Counted from the stretch's first letter, positions 16,924 through 25,852 are shown. The stretch is 43,939 bases of DNA from Burkholderiales bacterium (GCA_003963005.1 RXJW01000198.1:1-43939), one strand, 5' to 3'. Program-made: numbers and translations. Notes: a model not told the origin generated them from the sequence alone.

Positions 16924-19377
16924 TTGCGTCCTGTCGACCGCTCCTTCGCCCTCAGTCTGCCCATCCTGATCCTGCTGCACGCCTGCGGCGGCGGTGGCGG
17001 AGGCACGACCGCGCCACCGCCGGTGCCGGTCCTGCCGACCAGCGTGGCGGTGATCGGCCCCGCGACTGCGGACGTCAGCCAGCCGGTGGCCCTGTCCAGC
17101 ACGGCCGCCGGGACGGCCGGCATCACGTTCAGCTGGGACTTCGGCGACGGCAGCAGCAGCACGGAGGCCAGCCCGCAGCACAGCTACGCCCAGCCGGGCG
17201 ACTACCGGGTGCGCCTGACCCTGGGCCGGGATGGCGCCACGGTCGCAGGCACGGCGACCGTGGTGGTCAATGACACCGCGCGGCTGCGCGGCCAACTCTG
17301 CGCCAAGGCGGACGGTGCCGGCTGGTGCCTGCTGCGCGCCACGCCGGCGGCCACCGACCTGGTCGATCTCGCCTGGCGTTCGGCCACGCAGGGGCTGGCC
17401 GTCCTGCGCAACGGCAGCCTCGCGACGACGCAGGATGGCGGGCAATCCTGGTCGTCGTACAGCCTCGGCTTGCTGCTCGATGGCGAGGTGCCGAGCCGCT
17501 TCATCGAGACGGATGCGAACACGGGCTGGGTCTTCACCGACCGGCATCTCTGGCAGAGCCTGGACGGTGGCCAGCGCTGGACGCGGATGACGGCCGCGCT
17601 GGAGGGGGGCGCCAGCCTGCTGTTCGCGCAGCCGGCGGGCCGCATCTGGGCCCCTGCGCTCGGGCGCTACAGCGGTGACGGCGGCAAGACCTGGGTCGCG
17701 CGCAGCCTGCCACCGGAGGAGCGCGGGATCTTCACGCACAGTGGGCATTTCCTGAGCAGCTACTACACAGCGGCTGGCGAGCCTGCGGCCCCGCTGCTGC
17801 CGGACGGTCCGCTGTGGTGGTGGGACCGCGGTCAGGCGAAGCGATCTTCCGACGGCGGCGCGACCTGGACCACCACTGCGGCGCCGACAGCCTGCCCGAC
17901 CTTCAGTGTGGACGCGCTGCCGCCCTTGCAGGTGCGCGGCTCGTCCCTGGTTGCACACGTCGGTGCCCGCCAGGACGTCGACGGCACGCGCTGGGCTTTC
18001 TGCGTCAGCACCGATGGCGGTGCCAGCTGGCGAGCCCAGACCGCCAGCGGCTTGCCGCTGGTGACGAATTACACCGGCCCCAAGCCGAGCCTGTACACGC
18101 CGATCTCCAGCGAGTTCGTGCGCTTGATGCCGGCGGGCGGTGGCTGGGTGCTCTACGGCGGAATCTTCCGGTCCACGGGCCTGGATGAGGCCTGGCGGCC
18201 GGTCGGCCTGCCGGGGGGCTACACGGTGTACAGCCTGCTGGCCGCGCCGGATGTCAACACGCTGATGCTCGGCGCGACCGATGCCCAGGGCAACGGCGTG
18301 GTGCTGAGCACGGCCGATGGGGGCGTGTCATGGCGGGCTCAGGGGCTGGACAACCCCCAGGTCTTGAGCAACAGCCAAGTCGCGACACGCGTGCAGGTGC
18401 TGCCCAACCAGACCTTCGCCGCCCGTGGCACGCGGAGCTTCATCGCACCGTCAGGCCAGGCCTTCACATCAGGCGACTCGCCGTCCTGGGGCGGCCTGCG
18501 CGTGTTCGACAAGGCCAATGCTCTCGCCCTGCTTCAGCCCAACAGCGTGGGCCAGTTCATGCCCGCCACCGGCGCGGCCGTGCGGCTGGCCGCCTGGAGC
18601 GACAGCTGCGGCGCCATGCGCCACCTGGCCCCGGCCAGTGCGCTGCGGGCGTGGGGGCTGGGCGACAGCAACGACGGCAACCGCCTGTGCGTGAGCCGCG
18701 ACGGCGGTGCCACCGTGCAGGTCCTGCCCGGCATGACCCTCGTCCAGCCGGCCGCGGGCGGCGCCTACTACGCCGACGTGGCGGCCCTGGACGACCAGCG
18801 CGCGTGGGTGGTGCGTGTCGACCCGGCCACCGCCTCCAGTGCCGTGCTGGCCACCACCCAGGCCGGTGATGCGTGGTCTCCGGTCGGGGTGGCCGCCAAC
18901 CTGCAGGCGGCGGCCGTGAAGGTCCGGGATGGCCAGCGGCTGGCGTTGCTGGGCCGCGTGCCCGGCACCGACCCCTCCGGCAGCTGCGTGTCCACCTCGT
19001 CCGACGGCGGGCAGACCTGGGCCCGGAGCTGCTTCGCCGAGGAGGCTGCGGACCTGGTCTGGCAGGATGCCCAGACGCTGTGGCTGGTCGGCCAGCCGCT
19101 GCGGCGGTCGACCGATGCGGGCCGCACCTGGAGCACGGTCGACATCGGCCTGGGCGCGCAGGACCGCCCGCTGGCGGCCCAGTTCGTGACCGCCAGCCTG
19201 GGCGTGATGGTGGGCGACCGGGGGCTCATCCTCGTGACCCGCGACGGCGGCGCCACCTGGCAGCGCCAGGCACGGGTGACCGGGCAGCGGCTGGATGGCG
19301 TCAGCTTCATCGACAGCAAGAACGGCTGGATCACCGGCGACGGTGTTGTGCTGGGCACCGGCACGGGCGGCGACTGA
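16924..19377 (+). CDS. Large lipoprotein with PKD domain and BNR (Asp-box) repeats
   Basis: 817 residues from TTG 16924, chosen because it gives a clean lipoprotein signal (ILLHAC, Cys at 21, then a glycine run) and has GGAG upstream; there is no better start in frame. Residues about 40-115 are a PKD-type fold (FSWDFGDGSSS, HSYAQPGDYRVRLTL). The rest carries about ten Asp-box-like motifs (QDGGQSW, LDGGQRW, GDGGKTW, SDGGATW, TDGGASW, ADGGVSW, SDGGQTW, TDAGRTW, RDGGATW), as in BNR/Ycf48-like beta propellers. It is therefore a surface or periplasmic protein, probably with one or two propellers; the ligand is unknown. No operon partner is evident. It sits between queA and tgt. Confidence 0.88.
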   Translation: MRPVDRSFALSLPILILLHACGGGGGGTTAPPPVPVLPTSVAVIGPATADVSQPVALSSTAAGTAGITFSWDFGDGSSSTEASPQHSYAQPGDYRVRLTLGRDGATVAGTATVVVNDTARLRGQLCAKADGAGWCLLRATPAATDLVDLAWRSATQGLAVLRNGSLATTQDGGQSWSSYSLGLLLDGEVPSRFIETDANTGWVFTDRHLWQSLDGGQRWTRMTAALEGGASLLFAQPAGRIWAPALGRYSGDGGKTWVARSLPPEERGIFTHSGHFLSSYYTAAGEPAAPLLPDGPLWWWDRGQAKRSSDGGATWTTTAAPTACPTFSVDALPPLQVRGSSLVAHVGARQDVDGTRWAFCVSTDGGASWRAQTASGLPLVTNYTGPKPSLYTPISSEFVRLMPAGGGWVLYGGIFRSTGLDEAWRPVGLPGGYTVYSLLAAPDVNTLMLGATDAQGNGVVLSTADGGVSWRAQGLDNPQVLSNSQVATRVQVLPNQTFAARGTRSFIAPSGQAFTSGDSPSWGGLRVFDKANALALLQPNSVGQFMPATGAAVRLAAWSDSCGAMRHLAPASALRAWGLGDSNDGNRLCVSRDGGATVQVLPGMTLVQPAAGGAYYADVAALDDQRAWVVRVDPATASSAVLATTQAGDAWSPVGVAANLQAAAVKVRDGQRLALLGRVPGTDPSGSCVSTSSDGGQTWARSCFAEEAADLVWQDAQTLWLVGQPLRRSTDAGRTWSTVDIGLGAQDRPLAAQFVTASLGVMVGDRGLILVTRDGGATWQRQARVTGQRLDGVSFIDSKNGWITGDGVVLGTGTGGD

Positions 19378-19384
19378 GGGCCGG

Positions 19385-19981
19385 CTACAGCGCGGCCTCG
19401 CGATGCCAGGCCACCCGGCCCTGCGCCACCTCGTCGACCGCCGCCGTGAACGCAGCGCGGCCGGTGACCGGTAGTGAGAAGCGCATGCTGACGCGCGCGG
19501 CATGCGCCACGTCCAGCAGCACCGCGCCGTGCTGCTCGGCCAGCCGCCGCAGCCGGCCTTCCAGCTCATAGGGCAGTTCGCAGCCGAGTTCGACCTGCGC
19601 CACGCGCTCGATCTTCTCGGCGGTCAGCAGGGCCCGGGCGATGCAGTCGGTGTAGGCGCGCACCAGGCCGCCGGCGCCGAGCTTCACGCCGCCCCAGTAG
19701 CGCACGGCCGTGGCCAGCACGCCATCCAGGCCCTGGTGGCGCAGCACGTCGAGCATGGGGCGGCCGGCGGTGCCGCCCGGCTCGCCGTCGTCATTGGCGG
19801 CCGAGTGGCCGCCCGCCAGCAAAGCCCAGCACACATGCACCGCCCCCGGGTGCGCGGCCCGCAGTTCGGCCACGCGGGCCAGTGCCGCGGCGCGGTCGGC
19901 GCAGGGCTCCACGCAGCCGAGGAAGCGGCTCTTCTTGACGACAAGTTCATGCCGCACCGGGGCGGCCAGGGTCAGGGGCAT
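19385..19981 (-). CDS. YigZ/IMPACT (UPF0029) family protein
   Basis: 198 residues from ATG 19981 (MPLTLAAP); an upstream in-frame ATG at 20056 would overlap the neighbouring gene and is less likely. Family marks: VVKKSRFLGCVEP (residues about 14-26), HSAANDDGEPGGTAGRPM (the UPF0029 signature), and YWGGVKLGAGGLVRAY. E. coli YigZ is a related protein of uncertain biochemical role; the eukaryotic relative IMPACT acts in translation control. The C-terminal domain has an EF-G-like fold in this family. It follows the solute-binding gene by 31 bases on the same strand, possibly co-transcribed. Confidence 0.9.
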   Translation of the reverse strand: MPLTLAAPVRHELVVKKSRFLGCVEPCADRAAALARVAELRAAHPGAVHVCWALLAGGHSAANDDGEPGGTAGRPMLDVLRHQGLDGVLATAVRYWGGVKLGAGGLVRAYTDCIARALLTAEKIERVAQVELGCELPYELEGRLRRLAEQHGAVLLDVAHAARVSMRFSLPVTGRAAFTAAVDEVAQGRVAWHREAAL

Positions 19982-20012
19982 GGGCGGATTGTCCGTGCCG
20001 CCCGCGCCGGAA

Positions 20013-20834
20013 TCAGGGCGTGGGCTCGGGGTAGGCGGCAGCCCGGGCCGCAGCATCGCCGAGGTGGCGGCGCATGATGGTCATCACCGTGCCGTCGGCC
20101 AGCATGCCGTTCAACGCGCGGCGCAGCCGCTGCCGGTCGGCCGCGGGCATCTGCAGGGACAGTGCCAGTGCGCCGAGTGCCCGGTCCTGCGGGGCGACGT
20201 CCAGCGCCACCCAGGCGCGCTGTTCGCCGACGGCGCTCTCCACCTGCGACCAGGCGCTGGGCAGGGCCAGCAGCCCATGCGCCCGACCGGCGCTCGCCAT
20301 GCGCAGCACGGCAGGGAAGTCGGCCACCTCGTGCAGCCGCCCTCGGGCGCGCAGGCGCTGGGTCGCGGCGTCCAGCGTCGGCCCGTGGGCATAGCCCTTC
20401 ACGGTCAGCAGGGTGAGGCTCGGGTCGGCCTCGAAGGCGGCCAGGCTCCTGACGCGGCGCGCGACGTCCGGCCGCAGCATGAGGTGATAGCGACCCTGGG
20501 CGTAGGGCACGAACTCGGCGAAGGTCTGCCGCTCGGCTGTCGGTACCGCCGACAGCGTCAGGGCGGCCGCGCCACCGCGCATCTGCTCCCAGATGCGCAC
20601 CCGCGACTCCACCACCAGGCGCAGCTCGCAGCCGGAGCGGCGGGCAAGCTCGTCGAACATGTCCTTGTCGATGCCTTCGGAGCCGCCGTCAGGCAATTCC
20701 CGGAAGAACGGCGCGTAGGGGTAGAGCGCCGCCACATGCGGGCCGCAGGCCGGTTCGGCGGCGGCCGCGCTGGCCGCCAGCGCTCCGGCGGTGAGCACGA
20801 TCCCCTTCCAAGCACGCCCCAGGCCCCAACGCAT
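20013..20834 (-). CDS. Periplasmic solute-binding protein, family 3-like (lone)
   Basis: 273 residues from ATG 20834. A signal peptide covers about 28 residues (GIVLTAGALAASAAAA, cut before EPAC). The mature part resembles SBP_bac_3: LYPYAPFFRELPDGG, GIDKDMFDELARRSG, RIWEQMRGGAAALTLSAVP, RQTFAEFVPYAQGRYHLML, and a C-terminal LNGMLADGTVMTIMRRH. As with the protein at 14026-14778, no ABC permease or ATPase gene is near. It could be a sensor or scavenger rather than a transporter part. It is divergent from tgt. Confidence 0.83.
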   Translation of the reverse strand: MRWGLGRAWKGIVLTAGALAASAAAAEPACGPHVAALYPYAPFFRELPDGGSEGIDKDMFDELARRSGCELRLVVESRVRIWEQMRGGAAALTLSAVPTAERQTFAEFVPYAQGRYHLMLRPDVARRVRSLAAFEADPSLTLLTVKGYAHGPTLDAATQRLRARGRLHEVADFPAVLRMASAGRAHGLLALPSAWSQVESAVGEQRAWVALDVAPQDRALGALALSLQMPAADRQRLRRALNGMLADGTVMTIMRRHLGDAAARAAAYPEPTP

Positions 20835-20879
20835 CCTTGATCCCGTTTGTGTTTGTTGTCGATATTGCCGTCGGGCCGC

Positions 20880-20913
20880 GCCCCGGGGCAACCGGGGCTG
20901 ACACCGATGTCAG
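20880..20913. other. Two adjacent inverted repeats between divergent genes
   Basis: GCCCCGG (20880-20886) pairs with CCGGGGC (20892-20898) over a 5-nt loop. CTGACA (20898-20903) pairs with TGTCAG (20908-20913) over 4 nt. They lie between the solute-binding gene and tgt, ending 35 bases before the tgt start. They could be a leader structure or a protein site. No known riboswitch fold is recognised. Confidence 0.4.
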
Positions 20914-20948
20914 GCCACCATGATGCCACCTGAGACAATCACGGCCCC

Positions 20949-22076
20949 ATGCTGAAGTTCGACCTCCTCAAGACCGAAGGCCGCGCCCGCCGCGGCACGC
21001 TCACGCTCAACCACGGCGTCGTGCAGACCCCCATCTTCATGCCGGTGGGCACCTACGGCACGGTCAAGGGCGTCACGCCGCGCTCCCTGAAGGACATGGG
21101 CGCGCAGATCATCCTGGGCAACACCTTCCACCTCTGGATGCGGCCGGGCCTGGACGTGGTGAAGCAGTTCGGCGGCCTGCACCGCTTCGAGAGCTGGGAC
21201 AAGCCCATCCTGACCGACTCGGGCGGCTTCCAGGTGTGGAGCCTGGGCGCGATGCGCAAGATCAGCGAGGAAGGCGTCAAGTTCGCGTCGCCCGTGAATG
21301 GCGACAAGCTGCTGCTCACGCCCGAGGTGAGCATGCTGATCCAGACGGTGCTCAATTCCGACATCGTCATGCAGTTCGACGAATGCACGCCCTACGAAAC
21401 CAAGGGTGTGCTCACGACCGAGCGCGAGGCCAAGCAGTCGATGGAACTCAGCCTGCGCTGGGCCAGGCGCTGCATCGACGAATTCCAGCGCCTGGGCAAC
21501 CCCAACGCGCTGTTCGGCATCGTGCAGGGCGGCATGTACACGGACCTGCGCGATGCCTCGCTCGCCGGTCTCGTCGAGCTGGACCTGCCCGGCTACGCGA
21601 TTGGCGGCCTCAGCGTCGGTGAGCCCAAGGCCGAAATGCAGCGCATCCTGGCGCACACCGGCCACCAGCTGCCGGCGAACAAGCCGCGCTACCTGATGGG
21701 CGTGGGCACGCCGGAAGACCTCGTCGAGGGTGTCAGCCAGGGCATCGACATGTTCGACTGCGTCATGCCCACCCGCAATGCGCGCAACGGCCACCTGTTC
21801 ACCCGCTTCGGCGACCTGCGCCTGCGCAATGCCCGCTACAAGGCCGACGAGTCGCCGGTCGACCCGACCTGCCGCTGCGAATGCTGCACCGGCTTCAGCC
21901 GCGCCTACCTGCACCACCTCGACCGCTGCGGCGAGATGCTGGGCCCGATGCTGACCAGCGTCCACAACCTGCACTACTACCTGGCGTTGATGCAGGAGAT
22001 CCGTGATGCGCTGGACGCCGGCCGCTTCGAGGCCTGGCGCGCGCAGTTCCATGCCGACCGGGCCCGCGGCGTCTGA
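20949..22076 (+). CDS. tgt: tRNA-guanine transglycosylase (queuine)
   Basis: 375 residues, the normal size. Tgt swaps guanine 34 for preQ1 in GUN-anticodon tRNAs, the step before QueA. Marks: TPIFMPVGTYGTVKGV, GNTFHLWMRPG, DSGGFQVWSLG (with Trp where enterobacteria have Phe), FGIVQGGMYTDLR, GGLSVGEPK, RYLMGVGTPEDL, FDCVMPTRNARNG, and the zinc site CRCECC followed by the His of YLHHL. No yajC/secD/secF genes follow, unlike the common order; a small membrane protein gene starts 38 bases later. Confidence 0.98.
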   Translation: MLKFDLLKTEGRARRGTLTLNHGVVQTPIFMPVGTYGTVKGVTPRSLKDMGAQIILGNTFHLWMRPGLDVVKQFGGLHRFESWDKPILTDSGGFQVWSLGAMRKISEEGVKFASPVNGDKLLLTPEVSMLIQTVLNSDIVMQFDECTPYETKGVLTTEREAKQSMELSLRWARRCIDEFQRLGNPNALFGIVQGGMYTDLRDASLAGLVELDLPGYAIGGLSVGEPKAEMQRILAHTGHQLPANKPRYLMGVGTPEDLVEGVSQGIDMFDCVMPTRNARNGHLFTRFGDLRLRNARYKADESPVDPTCRCECCTGFSRAYLHHLDRCGEMLGPMLTSVHNLHYYLALMQEIRDALDAGRFEAWRAQFHADRARGV

Positions 22077-22114
22077 CCTTCGGCACCGGCCGCGTCGGGC
22101 GTGAAGATCACGGC

Positions 22115-22615
22115 ATGCTGAAAGCCCTGCTCGCTCCGCTGCGCTGGATCTTCCGCGTCGTCTTCGCGCTGCTCATCCTCTTCGAGGAATGGGGGTGGGA
22201 GCCGCTGCGCCGGGCCTTTGCGCTGTTCGCGCGGCTGCCGGTCATCCGGCAGATCGAGGCCTTGCTGCGGCGGCTGCCGCCGCGCTGGGCCTTCGTCGTG
22301 CTGCTGCTGCCGAGCCTGCTGATCCTGCCGGTCAAGCTGGCGGCGCTGTGGCTGGTCGCGCAGGGGCGGATCGTGCTGGGGGTGGGCGTCGTGATCGCGG
22401 CGAAGTTGGTGGGCACGGCCCTGCTGGCCTGGCTGTTCCAGCTCATCCAGCCGGCGCTGATGCAATTGCCGTGGTTCGCGCGCCTGCACGCCCGCTGGAC
22501 GGCCTGGAAGGCCGAGCTGCTGGCCTGGGTGCGGGCGAGTGCCGTGTGGCGCACGGCCCGTGCCATCAAGGCCTCGGTGCGGCGGGCCTGGCGGCGGATG
22601 CGCGGCCGCGACTGA
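22115..22615 (+). CDS. Hypothetical membrane protein
   Basis: 166 residues, starting 38 bases after tgt on the same strand, so probably co-transcribed. The first 25 residues are amphipathic to hydrophobic (IFRVVFALLILFEEWG). Two further hydrophobic segments lie at about 61-78 (FVVLLLPSLLILPVKLA) and 85-110 (RIVLGVGVVIAAKLVGTALL). The C-terminal 50 residues are rich in Arg and Trp and likely cytoplasmic. I recognise no named family. The gene is well supported by length and codon pattern. Confidence 0.8.
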   Translation: MLKALLAPLRWIFRVVFALLILFEEWGWEPLRRAFALFARLPVIRQIEALLRRLPPRWAFVVLLLPSLLILPVKLAALWLVAQGRIVLGVGVVIAAKLVGTALLAWLFQLIQPALMQLPWFARLHARWTAWKAELLAWVRASAVWRTARAIKASVRRAWRRMRGRD

Positions 22616-22631
22616 GGACGGCGGCAGGCGT

Positions 22632-24848
22632 TCAGGGCGCCGTCGTCGTCGGCAAGCGCACGGTCACGCAGGTGCCGCGCTGCGGTTCGCTGGCCAGTTG
22701 CAGGCTGCCGCCCATCAGCTCCACGATCTCCTTGACGATGGCCATGCCCAGGCCCGTGCCCGGGATCGCGCCGGACTTGTCCGCCCGGTAGAAGCGCTCG
22801 GTCACGCGGGCGAGTTCCTCGGGCGTCATGCCGATGCCCTCGTCCTGCACTTCGACATCCACGTGGCCGGCGTCGCTGGACACCACGCGCACGATCACGC
22901 GGCCGCCGCCGGGCGAGTACTTGTAGGCGTTGGACAGCAGGTTGCGCAGCGCCTGGCCGAGCTTGCTGGCGTCCACGTGCACCCATTGCGGCGTGTCGCA
23001 CAGCGTCAGCTCGGCGGCTGCGCGGCCCTCCGGCGCGCCGAAGTCGTCGACCGTCTGGCGCACCAGGTCGCGCAGGCAGACCGGCGTGAACTCGAAGTCC
23101 AGCGCCCGGCGCGACTCGATGCGGGCCAGGTCCAGCAGCTCGTTGAGGATGTCCACCATCGCGCGGCTCTGGCGGTGGATGCGCTGCAGCAGGTCCGCCT
23201 GGGTCTCGGGCGACATCTTGCGGTGCAGCAGCAGTTCGGAGAAGCCGAAGATGCTCGTCATCGGCGTGCGCAGTTCATGCGCCGCGGTGGTCAGGAACTC
23301 GCTCTTCATGCGGTCCACTTCGAACTGCTGGCTCACGTCGCGGATGTGCAGCATCTGTGACGTCTGCGAGCCACCGCCATCGTGCAGTGCGAAGCTCAGG
23401 ATGCGTGGCATCGGCCGGGCCATCTGCACCGTGCGCGGCTGATCACGCAGGTCCTGCAGGCGCATCGGACGCTGGCTGTCGGCATGCTCGATGCGGCCCT
23501 GCAGCAGCGCCTCCAGCCCGGCCTCGTCCTGGCCCAGCACCTGGCGGTCGCTCAGCGCCGTCAACAGCGCGCAGGCCGGGCTCACGTACTGCACGCGGCG
23601 CTCGGCATCGAAGGAGATGAAGCCGTCAGGGCTCAGGTTGAAGATCGCGCGGAGCTGGTCGGCCTGCTGGCGCAGCCGCACGACGAGGTCGCCCACCTGG
23701 CGCGACAACGCCTCCACCGCATTCACCTGCCGGGCGTCAGCGGGTGCGCCGGCCGAGCCCAGCAGCTCGCTCATTGTCTGCATCGCGTGCGCACGGGCGG
23801 CGAGTTCAGCCCGGAGCTGGTCCTCCAGCGTCTGCTGCTCGGTCACGTTACGCAGCACCAGCACGATGCCGGCGGCTTCGCCCTGTTCGCCGCGCACCAG
23901 CGTCAGGCTGGCTTCGAGCATCTGTTCGCCGCGCTCGAAGCGGCGGCCGCGCCAGCCGTCGTCGCCCGGGTTCTGCAGGCCGTCGGCCAGCTCCGGCAGC
24001 AACGCTGCGACCGGTTGACCGAGCAAGGCGGGGCTCGGCTGGTTCAGCAACTCGCCCAGCACCGGGTTCGCGAGCACCACGTCGCCGGCGCGGTTCACGG
24101 CCGCGACGCCCTCGGCAATCGACGCCAGCGTGACCGCCGCCTGGGCCCGCTCGGCCTGCAGCGAGGCCGCCACCTGGTTCAGCACCTCGAAGGTCTTCTG
24201 GAACTCCAGCGGCGCCTCGCCCGAACTGACGGGCTGGATCAGCGCATCACCCTGCCGAAGCTGGGCGCCGAAGGTCTGGATGCGCGCGAGCTGGCCCAGC
24301 CAGTTGCGCAGCGGCCACCACACCAGGGCCGCCCCGGCGATGAGGCCGAAGGCGGCCAGCGCCAGGCCGAGCCGCATCACCTGCCAGATGTCCGCCGCGA
24401 TGCGCTCGCTCCAGACCTGCAGCCGCGTGATGCCGTAGTCGCGCCCGCCGACGACGATCGGCGTGTTGATCACGTCGAGCTCGGCGCCCACGCGCTTCAC
24501 GAGCCAAGCCGGCGGCGTGGGGCTCGGGTGGTCCTGCCGGGTCACCTCGATGCGCGAACCCTTCAGGTCGATGAAGGTGGCCCGCTCGAACAGCGGGTGG
24601 GCGATGGCGCGGTCCAGCGTGCGCTTGATGGTGTCGTAGTCACCAATGACGGCCGACTCCGAGACCGCCGGTGCCAGCAGTGCCGACAGCGCCTGCGAGC
24701 CCACCTCGGCGTCCTCCAGCGTCGAGCGGATCTCATAGGTCAGGAAGGCGCCCAGGCCCAGCGACATCAGCAGCACGAGTGCCGCCACGTACAGCAGCAT
24801 GACGCGGCTGAGCAGCGAGCGGGGCAGGAGGGCGGCCAGGCGCGGCAT
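22632..24848 (-). CDS. Membrane sensor histidine kinase with PAS domains
   Basis: 738 residues. Membrane segment 1 at about 16-37 and segment 2 at about 157-178 enclose a periplasmic sensor of about 115 residues. A HAMP-like linker follows, then PAS-like regions at about 238-345 and 395-505. The kinase core has AAHELRTPM with the phosphorylated His at 524, an N-box LRNLLSNAYKYS (634-645), G1 DEGIGM (669-674) and GTGLGMAI (697-704). No response regulator gene is next to it. The gene upstream (12 bases before its start, same strand) encodes a PhnD-like periplasmic binding protein, so the kinase probably senses a ligand or state through that protein. Partner regulator unknown. Confidence 0.93.
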   Translation of the reverse strand: MPRLAALLPRSLLSRVMLLYVAALVLLMSLGLGAFLTYEIRSTLEDAEVGSQALSALLAPAVSESAVIGDYDTIKRTLDRAIAHPLFERATFIDLKGSRIEVTRQDHPSPTPPAWLVKRVGAELDVINTPIVVGGRDYGITRLQVWSERIAADIWQVMRLGLALAAFGLIAGAALVWWPLRNWLGQLARIQTFGAQLRQGDALIQPVSSGEAPLEFQKTFEVLNQVAASLQAERAQAAVTLASIAEGVAAVNRAGDVVLANPVLGELLNQPSPALLGQPVAALLPELADGLQNPGDDGWRGRRFERGEQMLEASLTLVRGEQGEAAGIVLVLRNVTEQQTLEDQLRAELAARAHAMQTMSELLGSAGAPADARQVNAVEALSRQVGDLVVRLRQQADQLRAIFNLSPDGFISFDAERRVQYVSPACALLTALSDRQVLGQDEAGLEALLQGRIEHADSQRPMRLQDLRDQPRTVQMARPMPRILSFALHDGGGSQTSQMLHIRDVSQQFEVDRMKSEFLTTAAHELRTPMTSIFGFSELLLHRKMSPETQADLLQRIHRQSRAMVDILNELLDLARIESRRALDFEFTPVCLRDLVRQTVDDFGAPEGRAAAELTLCDTPQWVHVDASKLGQALRNLLSNAYKYSPGGGRVIVRVVSSDAGHVDVEVQDEGIGMTPEELARVTERFYRADKSGAIPGTGLGMAIVKEIVELMGGSLQLASEPQRGTCVTVRLPTTTAP

Positions 24849-24860
24849 CGGCAGTCCGGA

Positions 24861-25691
24861 TCAGCGCAAGGACGCGGGGGCCGTCTGGTAGAAGCGCTTG
24901 TAGGCGGCGTATTCCTTGCCGTCCGAGGCGATGAAGACCGCATCGGCGGGCAGGCCGATGAGCTTGTTGACGCTGCTCAGGATCTCGCGGCCCTGCGGGT
25001 CGCTCGCCATGCCGACGAAAGCGCGCGCCACGGCCTGGGCATCACGCTCGGGTACGCGAGGGGCCACCATCAGCGCGAGATCGTTGTAGGCCTCGGAGGT
25101 CCACAGCACCCGGAACTGCCGGCCCTCGCGCTTGGTGTAGCCCTCGGCGAGTTGGGAGTTCGCGCCCACGGCGGCGACCTTGCCGCTGAAGAGCTGCGCG
25201 AAGGCGCCGTCCATGTTGCCGCCGAACACGGTGCGCACGTTGATCTTGCGCTGCAGCAGCTGGGCGTAGGTCGTCTTGTAGGCGATGAAGGCTTCGGGGC
25301 CGGGGAAGCCCACCTCCTTGCCTTCGAGCTGCGTCAGGTCGGTGATGGGCGAGTCTGCCGGTACGACGATGACGCCGTGCAGCGCCGGCGTGGTGCGGCG
25401 GCCGAACACCTTCCAGCCGAGCTGTTCGCGGTCGGGGCTGAACAGGTGGTTGGTGAAGGCGAAATCCACCTCCTGCGCGAGCACGTAGGCGGTCGTGTCG
25501 GCCGAGGTGCGGCCGAGCTTGAGCGAGAGCTTCACGCCGCTCTTCTCCTGCACGTAGGCCACGATCGGGTTCCAGTACGACGCCGCGGTGGCGATGTTGG
25601 CCTGGTTGACCGGCGAGAAGCGGTATTCGGTCTGCGCGTGTGCCGGCAGGGCCAGGCAGAACGCGGCGGCGAGGAGGGCGAGGCACTTCAT
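24861..25691 (-). CDS. PhnD-like phosphate/phosphonate-type periplasmic binding protein
   Basis: 276 residues from ATG 25691 (GGAG just upstream). The signal peptide LLAAAFCLALPAHA is cut before QTEYRF. The mature part follows the PhnD/SBP family 12-like plan: YRFSPVNQANIATAASYWNPIVAYV, KLGRTSADTTAYVLAQEVDFAF, VPADSPITDLTQLEGKEVGFPGPEAF, TVFGGNMDGAFAQLFSGKVAAVG, and WTSEAYNDLALMVAP. There is no permease or ATPase partner; the sensor kinase gene starts 12 bases downstream. Such pairs are known as binding-protein-dependent sensors, so I infer a signalling rather than an import role. The ligand is unknown; it need not contain phosphorus. Confidence 0.85.
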   Translation of the reverse strand: MKCLALLAAAFCLALPAHAQTEYRFSPVNQANIATAASYWNPIVAYVQEKSGVKLSLKLGRTSADTTAYVLAQEVDFAFTNHLFSPDREQLGWKVFGRRTTPALHGVIVVPADSPITDLTQLEGKEVGFPGPEAFIAYKTTYAQLLQRKINVRTVFGGNMDGAFAQLFSGKVAAVGANSQLAEGYTKREGRQFRVLWTSEAYNDLALMVAPRVPERDAQAVARAFVGMASDPQGREILSSVNKLIGLPADAVFIASDGKEYAAYKRFYQTAPASLR

Positions 25692-25852
25692 CGGGGCTCC
25701 AGCGGTGCGACGGGCACGCACCTGCCGGAAATTCTGGCCGTTGGGACTGCCGGCTGCCTTGGCGGATCGTCAAGAACGTGGTGATCGCCACGCGACCGCA
25801 CGGAAAGCGTGAACTCCTGCGCAGCCGGCGCCGTCCCCCGCCGGCGTGCCGC

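Noticed and set aside
23382..25784. An 800-codon plus-strand frame over the sensor kinase and binding protein genes
   Set aside because: Composition is that of an antisense shadow, and the minus strand has unmistakable domains.
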